Positions 1 through 7,145 of a DNA stretch of 32,976 nucleotides are shown piece after piece. The position numbers were made by a program, and so were the translations under genes. Every line of letters begins with the position of its first letter. The stretch's first letter is position 1. A model generated the notes under the pieces. It ran no database searches, had not been told where the DNA came from, and worked only from the letters and a program-made list of their open reading frames with translations. The stretch is from Scytalidium lignicola (lineage: Eukaryota > Ascomycota > Leotiomycetes): NCBI GenBank assembly GCA_002812745.2, contig NCSJ02000429.1, forward strand, positions 1 through 32,976, given 5' to 3'.

Positions 1-441
1 CTCACCAGCGGCCTCCGCGCCATCATCCTCGCCTCGTTCGCCTCCTCCCCGGACTTCACCTGGTCCCTGGGGAAAATGGTCATCATCTCCAACGTCGAGA
101 TGCAAGTCGCCATCGTTGCAGCCAACATGCCCTCCCTGAAAGCCTTCTACACCTGCTGGCAGCAGAACAAGCTTGGTCCAGGTAAGGGCACCGGCCTGGC
201 GCATAGTAGTGGCGGCGGCGCGGGGGGAACAAGTGGTGGGAAGAGCTCCGAGGGGTCGCAGGGGAATATCCAGTTGCGCAGCGGAGTCTCGGCGTCGGCG
301 AAGTCGAGGTCGAAGAGTAAGGCGCCGGATCCGATGGCGCTGACGATGACGGAGAGCGAGGAGAAGTTGTTTGAGACGCAGAATCAAAAGCAGAAGAATA
401 GTGATTATGAGAGCTCGATGCAGAGTGGGCGGAGTGGGTAG
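1..441 (+). CDS. Rhodopsin-domain (PTH11-like) integral membrane protein, 3' part only
   Basis: An open frame runs from the first base of the window to the TAG stop at 439-441, so this is the C-terminal part of a gene that starts to the left. The first ~50 residues read as the last membrane segment of the fungal rhodopsin-domain family: a helix with AIILASFASS, then a W-S-L-G-K turn, then VEMQVAIVAANMPSLKAFY, matching the typical 'W..VE...AI..A.LP.L..' end of these seven-helix proteins. After it comes a Gly/Ser-rich, charged cytoplasmic tail (GGGAGGTSGGKSS), as usual for the family. Roles known for relatives are surface sensing or unknown. A GTAAGG at 181 looks like a donor but the frame continues openly, so I read it as coding. 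The family call is good; a specific function cannot be given. Confidence 0.8.
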   Translation, partial: LTSGLRAIILASFASSPDFTWSLGKMVIISNVEMQVAIVAANMPSLKAFYTCWQQNKLGPGKGTGLAHSSGGGAGGTSGGKSSEGSQGNIQLRSGVSASAKSRSKSKAPDPMALTMTESEEKLFETQNQKQKNSDYESSMQSGRSG

Positions 442-1567
442 GCAGTCACATCTGTCAGGGATGAAGTTAAAAAAAAAGTTTTGTGTTGGGGGAGGTTATA
501 TTGGAGAATCCGGCGTTTATTTTTTGTAAAAGAAATATATATATGTATGAAAAATATAAAGCACGTAGAATACCAATCTTCATTTCTATTCCTTCCTTGG
601 ATACTAAATTCTAGCATCGTGTTTTGCTATACATAACCCATCCCCAATTCTAGGCCTAATAAACTCCTAATGTCTCGTCCTATATCCACACAAATTACAT
701 TTAATTCCCCCAACGAATACACCGAACTTCTTGAAGACCCCTATGGAGTAAAAAAACATGATATCTTCACTTATTAATCGCTAACCCGCGTAAACGAGAA
801 CCCTTTTCTCCGAGCGTACAGTGTAGTAAGCATATAAGAAGTACAAGCCCTTCCCGTCGCCATTTTCTTTTGGTGTTTAGGCTAATGAACACAAACATAC
901 ACAAGCTTTTTTACTGTACTAGACTCTGCGCCATCTACGTCCACATCTATCTGTGCCAATGAGAACGCGCTTAAGCAAACGGGGGGTTTCCCGCTTTTCA
1001 TATGCTTCACGTTCTTTGCACATGAATTATATCGACAAGGGGTTATTATTCCTCGTCGGAGGGTTTTAACATCCGTGCTCCGAATATGAGCGGATATTCC
1101 CCATTGCTACTGTGGAGTTGTAGATTACTATTTACTGGGGTCGGTTTTTTGGGTCGCTGGTTAGGAGTGTCTTAATAGGTCAACGCTGGTTGGGCTTACG
1201 GTGTAGTGTGCATATGTGGCTTCAGCCAATGAACTCACGTTATGAATTTAAATGTAAAGATCAAAGATCATCCTAAAACTAAGGGCTTAGACGGAAGCTT
1301 TATGGTTGCGTTCTAGTTCTGGTGACTATAGGTGAGTAAGTTTTCCGTCACAACAAAACAGAGCCCACAATTTCATTATCACGATTAGAGATAGATGACT
1401 TCTTATATAAGAGCATGTATATTTAGAGCTATACTAATCTTAATCATTGAAGTGTGATAGCTGTGCTTATAAAACTCAAGCAGAGAATCTTCCGCTACCC
1501 TATTTCAAACTTCCACCCAACACGTGACCGCACTGAGAACCCGAATAACAATAAGGACCATTCTCCT
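442..1567. other. Intergenic region, no gene seen
   Basis: About 1.1 kb with no convincing coding frame on either strand. The left part must hold the 3' untranslated region of the rhodopsin-domain gene; the right end (about 1450-1567) is downstream of the minus-strand gene that stops at 1568. The ORFs that can be drawn here are short, low complexity and without recognisable motifs. Confidence 0.6.
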
Positions 1568-2671
1568 CTAGAGCTTGGTACCAATTGCAGCAAGAAGGGT
1601 AGGATAGGCGTTGTCATTAGGGGGAATCTCGATGAGTGAACCACCATCGTGAGTCTTAACCTCATCAAAGGTTGAGGTGGACGTGTTGTTGGAATCCACA
1701 GATCCACCAAGGCCGATATTCCACCCACAGAACGAAACGGAACCCTTGGTCTTGCTGGCCTTCTTCATATAGTTGTGGATCTCCTCAGAATCAGCAGTGG
1801 ACAACTTGATCTTTAACCCGACACCATATCCTAGCATGACTTGGGTAACAGCTCCGTAAGGCTTCGTCAGTTCAGCTGGTATATCGTCTCTGAGGTTGAG
1901 ACTTTTCAATTCCGAAGGATTCCTACAAATATCGATCAGTCTTGCTGGGCCAAGAATAGGAGAACTACTCATACCATTGAGGGCTTGGGTTGACAGCAAA
2001 GCGGCCATAACCGGTCATCGTGACTTCCACTTCGAGTGCAGGTGAGTTCTTGACCTGACGAACCTCCTTCACTACCTCCTGATTGTTCTCAGTGTAAGAG
2101 GCTCGGAAGAAAATAAAACCTCGACCTGAAGTGTCAATGTTCGATTCTTTGAATCCGATATCGCTCCAGTCTTTAGACTCGGCATCTTTTACGGTGAATT
2201 TGAAAGAGATCGGTTTGTCCTTCTTTTGGGGATATGTGCTAATCCAGTTTGTAACTTCTTGTTTGTACTGGGCTGAAATGTCATATGCAGGCATCTGGAA
2301 CTCATCGGTAACTTTATAATCCCCATCCTTGATCTGGTTTGCTGAAGCAGGAGAACATGGCATATTGTAACTAAACATTTCGTGTTAGCATCTGTAATGG
2401 TGGATCAAGGCTTGTACATAATACCCTGCACGATGAGTAGTGTCACTTGCATTGGCAAGCTGCCGCTTGTACTTCGAAACAGTTGCCGCTTCGGGACCTT
2501 CAACCTCACCGAGAGCTGAGAGAACGGCTGCACTAGTGCTATCTTTGGCCTCCTGACCAGACTCTTATCCCACGTCTCCTTGTCACCGCCAACAATATCG
2601 TTATTTGAATGTGTTGTCTGATTATATTGTGTTGCTGACACAGCAGTAGTTGGGGTCCGGACGAATACCAT
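1568..2671 (-). CDS. Protein of unrecognised family, 3-4 exons, 5' end uncertain
   Basis: Three exons are supported on the minus strand: 2552-2425, 2370-1975 and 1922-1568. The intron 2424-2371 (54 nt) has a GTATTA donor, a GCTAAC branch site and TTTAG acceptor. The intron 1974-1923 (52 nt) has GTATGA, ACTGAT and TTGTAG. Both keep one reading frame to the TAG stop, giving about 290 residues. The protein has GYG and GLGG stretches, a single CGW motif and many charged residues, with no membrane helix. I do not recognise the family. The first exon is unclear: an ATG at 2671 opens a protein-like frame, but it is one base out of phase with the exon starting at 2552, where an in-frame TAA lies just upstream. 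Either an intron ends at the TCAG at 2553 (a GTGTCA donor near 2641 would fit phase) or the gene carries a frameshift. It lies outside or at the left edge of the peptide cluster. Confidence 0.55.
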
Positions 2672-2942
2672 GCGCTAATACAACCACCTCTCCTCAAAGT
2701 GGCCGTGTAGCTTCTAATATACGGGTTTCTCCCGCTTCCTACCCATTTACGTTTTTAATAATTCTTGCGACGGTTGAGATTAAACGGTTATTACTTAATA
2801 TTGTTACAATTGAATTAATCAATCCTCCATACAGTTGGCGCAGGCTGGGGAGTTGTTTTGTTGACAATGTTTCTTTGGAATGGAGGCTGTTTGCGCGAGG
2901 ATAGGGAAAGGTATTATTATAGATTGTTTCTTCTCCTCCTTA
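2672..2942. other. Short intergenic spacer
   Basis: Lies between the unrecognised minus-strand gene and the stop of the AflR-type gene, so it contains the promoter of the former. Nothing else is recognisable; the plus-strand frame here (2650-2904) has no family features. Confidence 0.5.
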
Positions 2943-3566
2943 TCATCCAATGTCTTTTCCTGTCACGTCCTGTAATCCCCTATCTGTGTCATAACCCTCA
3001 TCTCTCATCTTTAGAGTGGTATTTTTCAAAGCGTTAATCAAGCTAGATTGGTACACACAAGTAGCTTCGTCCCACGTCTCTCTAGCGTTCTTCACACCAT
3101 CTGGCTGTAACACATCTCCTAGTTCGGAAATCACATCTATGGTGCGCTGTACTTCACTGAAAACCACCGCCTGCATAGCTGTTTCAGTGGGAGCGTTAAT
3201 ACTGAAAGTACCGACTTGAAGCTTGATCGTATTCGTCTCTCCCCGAGTGGAGCTGCCTCGTTGTAATAGAGCTGGGTAACATTCCGTCACTTGTCGCAGT
3301 AGTAGGGCGTAGAATGGAAAACGAGAGGAGTCTGCGCAGAGAGAACACGTTGAGTATTGGTGCACGACATTGACTGCTTGGCGGGTAGTGATGACGACCT
3401 GGTCTAGTGGTTGAGTCTCGATCCCGGCGAAGACTTGGTGGAGCTGCTCTGAAGCGCGGAGAGCGGAGACGAAACATGTGCATTCGCCTGAGCCATCACC
3501 ACTGTAACTGGTCATTCCTGGTGCCATCTGGCTGTGCAGCGAGTGAGCGCCTCCTTCTATAAACAA
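2943..3566 (-). CDS. AflR-type regulatory protein, C-terminal domain only
   Basis: The 207-residue frame matches the C-terminal region of fungal AflR-like pathway regulators (aflatoxin regulatory protein family). It shows a CTCFVSALRASEQLHQVF helix, then a long LDQVV..TRQAVNVV helix, then C-x2-C followed by a YALLLRQVTECYPALL helix. After a variable loop comes a final helix with MQAVVFSEVQRTIDVISELG, where family members have the 'L..EL.RV..LV' segment. The N-terminal Zn2Cys6 DNA-binding cluster that these factors normally carry is not present in this frame. TTTATAG at 3563-3557 could be an intron acceptor, making 3556 the exon start, but I found no cysteine cluster in the ~550 bases upstream. 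It is therefore a truncated regulator, a DNA-binding-less co-regulator, or a gene with a distant first exon. Position beside the peptide precursor suggests it was or is the cluster regulator. Confidence 0.65.
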   Translation of the reverse strand: MFIEGGAHSLHSQMAPGMTSYSGDGSGECTCFVSALRASEQLHQVFAGIETQPLDQVVITTRQAVNVVHQYSTCSLCADSSRFPFYALLLRQVTECYPALLQRGSSTRGETNTIKLQVGTFSINAPTETAMQAVVFSEVQRTIDVISELGDVLQPDGVKNARETWDEATCVYQSSLINALKNTTLKMRDEGYDTDRGLQDVTGKDIG

Positions 3567-4164
3567 ATGAAGCTTGAATTATTTATTTTCTTATGAAATA
3601 TGTTTACTGGAGGCTCCTATTTCCGGCCCCATTTACAATCAACCTTATAGGGGGACCGGGGGTGGGTAGGGTATCGAACCCAAAGACACGCTTCTGAAGT
3701 TTTCTTTACCTATTCCCCTGAACGAGAAATTATGAAACTACTGCTTTGGAATTACTGTGGGAATCTGTATATCTCCCTAATTGCGGATTGTTCTAAAGGA
3801 TATTCCGGTAATGACTTTGATGCTCCGGATTATCATAAGAGAAGTTCCGGAAGGGGTTGGCAAATCGCAACTAGTAATCCGGAATTTGCAATTGTCCTTA
3901 GAACCCGTCTACTGCTTTCAGGTTCATGACTCACTGCCGGGAGTCTAGATTGATGGACCAACCTTCGCAATCTTCCCCGGATTTTGTCTCAAAGGCTTCG
4001 TTCGCAGCCTAGCGCTCCACAAAACTAGCCGGCAATCTATCCCGATGGAATAACCTAAAGACATTCCCAATCGTCCTTAACTACCTGTCCTTAACCGTCC
4101 TCTTTCAGATAATTTATTCAATTTTGGTTTGTCTCTTCTTATCCGATCATACAACTTCGCCAAC
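3567..4164. promoter_or_regulatory. Divergent intergenic region with a TCCGGA cluster upstream of the peptide precursor
   Basis: This 600-base spacer separates the minus-strand regulator fragment from the plus-strand precursor. Three perfect TCCGGA palindromes lie within 60 bases (3824-3829, 3846-3851, 3878-3883), with a near match ATTCCGGTAA at 3803 and CCCCGGAT near 3977. CGG half-sites in inverted arrangement are typical targets of Zn2Cys6 regulators, so this is a candidate binding region for the cluster activator. Pyrimidine-rich sequence (TCTTTCAG, TTTGTCTCTTCTTATCC) precedes the precursor start codon, as in many fungal 5' leaders. The ORF at 3732-3929 looks non-coding. Confidence 0.45.
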
Positions 4165-4667
4165 ATGAAGGTGTCAATTCTCCTCGCCTTCTCTCTCGCC
4201 ACGGCCACTTTGGCTCTACCTTATACCGCCCGTATGTCTCATGTCTTACGTCTTTTGAGGGGTAATCCCAGTGAAGTTAACATTTCTCAGGTGCCCCAGT
4301 ATCTCTTAGCGTGAAACGAGACATCGAGTCCGTTGACAAGAGAGATATCGAAAGTGTGGATAAGAGAGATAAGCGTGATATTGAGAGTGTCGATAAGAGA
4401 GACATCGAAAGTGTCGACAAACGCGACATTGAATCTGTCGACAAGAGAGACATTGAAAGTGTAGACAAACGTGATATTGAAAGTGTGGACAAGAGAGACA
4501 TTGAATCTGTTGATAAGAAACGAGACATTGAAAGCGTAGACAAGAGAGATATTGAATCCGTTGATAAGAGGGATATTGAAAGTGTCGACAAAAGAGACAT
4601 CGAGCCAGTGGACAAGAAACGGGATATAGAATCGGTTGACAAACGTGACATCGAGTCAGTTGACTAA
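4165..4667 (+). CDS. Secreted Kex2-processed repeat peptide precursor (fungal RiPP precursor), 14 x DIE(S/P)VD
   Basis: Two exons, 4165-4231 and 4291-4667, are joined over a 59-nt intron (GTATGT donor, GTTAAC branch, TTTCTCAG acceptor) and give about 147 residues. Residues 1-17 are a signal peptide (MKVSILLAFSLATATLA); a short leader follows, ending in the first KR near residue 32. The rest is 14 repeats: 13 DIESVD and one DIEPVD (unit 12). Units are separated by KR, or KKR after units 8 and 12, with a stray DKR between units 2 and 3. The last unit ends directly at the stop. KR is the Kex2 site of the Golgi, so cleavage plus carboxypeptidase trimming would release many copies of one acidic hexapeptide. 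This is the architecture of ustiloxin, phomopsin and asperipin precursors, and DUF3328-type genes lie nearby. The core is unusual in lacking Tyr, Phe, Trp and His. The frame of the repeats is fixed by the splice; the upstream ATG at 4129 in the same frame is less likely because 4165 gives a clean signal peptide. Confidence 0.9.
4311..4664 (+). repeat. Tandem 24-nt coding repeat, 14 units
   Basis: The precursor exon 2 is a tandem array of mostly 24-nt units (27 nt where KKR replaces KR). All 14 hexapeptide-coding segments differ from one another at the DNA level although 13 encode the same six residues. Serine is written with TCN in six units and AGY in seven. Confidence 0.9.
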
Positions 4668-4668
4668 A

Positions 4669-4718
4669 GTAAGTCGTTATCACTCTACCCAAATTAACTC
4701 AGCACTAATCTATGTTAG
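4669..4718 (+). other. Probable intron in the 3' UTR of the precursor gene
   Basis: One base after the TAA stop (4665-4667) the sequence has GTAAGT, then CACTAATC as branch site and TATGTTAG as acceptor, 50 nt in all. These are the best intron signals in the neighbourhood and they lie outside the coding frame, so the intron is in the 3' untranslated region. Confidence 0.55.
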
Positions 4719-5280
4719 CCATTTCGTAGAAAATCAAAGGAGCTGGAGGATATTATCACAAGAATAAGATGAATAGATTTGTGGTTGGGGTCGCTGAATG
4801 AAGAGGTTGGAATGAGTGGTCGTGGGCAGCACAAGGTCATCAAAGTATTTAGTTTGAATTGGAAATTATGACCGTCGAGATTGATCTATGGAAAACTTGA
4901 ATAATTTTTGTGATGGCCGAACCATAATGTCCTTTTGTACTTGAAAGATTTCGACGTTGTCTCCTAGTTATGTTCTATATTTCATAGTAACTCTCATATC
5001 TTATGGGAGAGAAGCTCAAATTCCATAGAGAGTATATGGAGAGGGCTAAATTTACCTTGCGAGATATTAAAGTAAGGAGGAATTTCTATCAGACCCAAAC
5101 GTGTCCAACTTACCATATCAGTCCCACGCAATTTCATTCTATAATGGACCAAAGGCATCACAATCAACTAGCAACACAGCGTGATGGACCCAAGTACATA
5201 TTAGACCTCAGCCAAAGCATTTAATATATTAAGAGATTATACTATGGCGCATACTACCCAACTATTCCTTTCTCAATTTC
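4719..5280. other. Convergent intergenic region
   Basis: Shared 3' flank of the precursor gene (plus) and the HxxHC protein gene (minus). The frame at 5003-5224 has no family features. Nothing else is recognised. Confidence 0.5.
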
Positions 5281-6108
5281 CTAACACAAAGGATACTTAA
5301 CGGTAGCTTCTGTTGCGGCGGAGTCCATCGCCATACCCGAGTGGTCAGAAGCATTGATAATCAATCTCCCACAATGTGCCGTATGTTCATAATTCAGCAA
5401 AAACACGTCTAATTTCTTTCCTTTCTCAACAGCCCGATGCATCTGTCTCCATGCATAAGTACAATGCCAAACATGGTACTCTCTCGTAGCCCAAAATGTC
5501 CCTTCGTAAAATCCAAGCTCTTCTAGCGGAATGAGACTTAGCATCTCAGGAGTTGGCCGTTGACCGGGTGGGCCAGAGCTAGCGTAAAAAGTCCAAGGAC
5601 TATGCATCGCCATTATTTCAGCGTTGAGTTCTGCATCATAACAGTCTGGATGTTGCCATGAGGTGGTCATAATATCGAATATACAGCCTCGCACAACAGC
5701 TTCAGAGGGAGTATGACCACATCCTTGGGATCCAGATTCCGGCCAGGTCAGACGTTGAGATTCTGGGTTTTCAGAATTCCATGGCTCGTTCGAAGGAACT
5801 AGAGCCGCGTGTTGTTGGTGGATTTGATTTATAATAACGCGGAGTAATACTCCAGCTGTTCCAAGAATTATCAAGCTGAAGATGAGAAAGCTTATGCAAA
5901 TACCGATGCAGATAATCAAGAAACGACGGGATCGTTTGTATGTATGGGCATTGAAAGTCACATCACTGGCAACCTGCCACTCTTCTTGATTTTTAGAGAT
6001 CTCTTCGCCGTTTCGAAGAGGCTCGTACTTTGGCGGCGACAGGACTTTTGGTCCAGCCATGAAGACAGAGTCAAACAATGAACCACGTGACTTCGATTTC
6101 TGGCTCAT
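5281..6108 (-). CDS. Membrane-anchored protein with two HxxHC motifs, UstYa-like but not canonical DUF3328
   Basis: Single-exon frame, 275 residues from the ATG at 6108, which sits in a good fungal start context (ACAACCATGA). The frame stays open to an ATG at 6189, but those 27 extra residues look like leader sequence. Residues 1-60 are polar and cytoplasmic; about 62-90 form one transmembrane helix (IICIGICISFLIFSLIIL). Then comes a conserved block at 130-163, CGHTPSEAVVRGCIFDIM with W-x2-P-x-C-YD. I know this as a recurring fungal family that sits near secondary-metabolite genes. Two HxxHC motifs follow, HVWHC (212-216) and HTAHC (242-246). UstYa oxidases also carry two HxxHC motifs that bind copper, so I infer a related membrane-bound oxidase acting on the hexapeptide in the ER/Golgi lumen. 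It is convergent to the precursor and has TCCGGA twice in its promoter (6204, 6222). Confidence 0.75.
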   Translation of the reverse strand: MSQKSKSRGSLFDSVFMAGPKVLSPPKYEPLRNGEEISKNQEEWQVASDVTFNAHTYKRSRRFLIICIGICISFLIFSLIILGTAGVLLRVIINQIHQQHAALVPSNEPWNSENPESQRLTWPESGSQGCGHTPSEAVVRGCIFDIMTTSWQHPDCYDAELNAEIMAMHSPWTFYASSGPPGQRPTPEMLSLIPLEELGFYEGTFWATREYHVWHCTYAWRQMHRAVEKGKKLDVFLLNYEHTAHCGRLIINASDHSGMAMDSAATEATVKYPLC

Positions 6109-6399
6109 GGTTGTTAAAGGGCAATGATGGGAGCATATTTCGAAAAGATGTCTCATTACACGCCATGATTGATTAAGACTTGTAGCCAAAAGTGAGGGAA
6201 AAATCCGGAACCCACTGGACCTCCGGACTTATGGCCTCCACCCACTCTCGTCGCCCCGTAACCCCTGGATAACGAAATCAGGACTCGAATTTTACTACTC
6301 GTCAAAACCTTGCAAGGTCAAAGGGAAATTAGGCACTTTACAAGTATAATCACAGCTTGACAGGAATGCTCGAATCTCCTTTTCATATCGATCACAAAG
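6109..6399. promoter_or_regulatory. Divergent promoter region with two TCCGGA palindromes
   Basis: Lies between the HxxHC gene (minus) and the short plus-strand transmembrane gene. TCCGGA is at 6204-6209 and 6222-6227, 18 bases apart. The part nearest 6109 would be the 5' leader of the minus-strand gene. Confidence 0.4.
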
Positions 6400-6704
6400 A
6401 TGTACTCATCCAAAAGTACTCCCCAATTTTCGGCACGGACATTTGACGATGAATTCTCGAAGCTCAGCACTCGGAGAAGTTGCCCGCTGAGGATCGTCCT
6501 TCTCCTTTTCTTCATGTGGATTGCTTCATCAGCTGCTTTTGGAGGTTTAATAGCAATATGGCGAACTTCTCATAGTGAGTTCCAAAGTATAGCTAAATGA
6601 CAAGTTGGGCTTTAACAACCAGTGGCCTAGTGGGTAATATAACACAAAGAGCCACATTAACTGAATATTACAACTCGTGGAGTGGACTTCTAGCAAGTGA
6701 GTAG
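6400..6704 (+). pseudogene. Short transmembrane protein or truncated UstYa-like N-terminus
   Basis: The ATG at 6400 opens a 58-codon exon to 6574. A 56-nt intron (GTGAGT donor at 6575, acceptor CCTAG ending at 6630) leads in phase to a second exon ending at TAG 6702-6704, for about 82 residues. The layout is a polar N-terminus, RRSCPLR, then one hydrophobic helix (IVLLLFFMWIASSAAFGGLI), which is the N-terminal layout of UstYa-type proteins. A second possible intron (GTGAGT at 6697, GACTAAG, TTGCAG ending at 6743) leads to a stop within two codons. No HxxHC motif is found before the next gene. I read it as a degraded oxidase gene whose catalytic part is lost, though a genuine small membrane protein cannot be excluded. 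Confidence 0.4.
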
Positions 6705-7145
6705 TTTAGTTCCGATTATAGATATTAGGACTAAGAATTGCAGAAAGGTGAAATTCATGGTGGTAGGGTTTTCAAGTCACGTTCAATTAGATGGCTATTT
6801 AAGTTGACATAAATAAAATGATTTGCTTCACTAATTTAAACNTTTTTTTAGTGTTGAAATTATATTTAATGCTTTAAAAGCAATATTAGTATGTAGAATA
6901 TAAATAAGGAATAAGACCGGGGACTGTGGATATAATAGATATTTGCGTAAGCTTGCCGTTAGATGTTTTACCTTCCGGATTTCGCTCATGCAGGTTCTTC
7001 CACTCTAGACCGACAAGTACCCCGGTCACTTACGACTACTGCTCTTAACCAATTTCTGTTTTCTTTCTTCTGTCCACAATATAAAGTTATGTGCACTGTT
7101 CCCTTTACTTCTTTTCTGTTAGGCCCCTGCTTATTCTCATCCATC
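6705..7145. promoter_or_regulatory. Upstream region of the transporter gene
   Basis: AT-rich 440-base spacer. TCCGGA at 6974-6979 lies 167 bases before the transporter start, in the same motif set as the other cluster promoters. An ambiguous base at 6842 precedes a T-run. The in-frame ATG at 6963 is probably leader sequence. Confidence 0.4.

Noticed and set aside
3640..3720. tRNA-derived SINE: GGTTCGATACCC B-box-like sequence on the minus strand, and a similar one near 9340-9358
   Set aside because: No A box at the right distance, no cloverleaf, and the two copies share almost nothing beyond the B-box-like core.
4311..4664. CRISPR-like or satellite array
   Set aside because: The 24-nt periodicity is codon based and conserved at protein level; there are no unique spacers.
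4277..4692. Two long minus-strand frames across the hexapeptide repeats
   Set aside because: They are mirror readings of the tandem repeat (Ser/Leu- or Cys-rich periodic products). The plus-strand frame has a signal peptide, splice signals and Kex2 sites.
5003..5224. 73-residue plus-strand frame between precursor and HxxHC gene
   Set aside because: No signal peptide, repeats, Kex2 sites or family pattern, and no promoter-like context.
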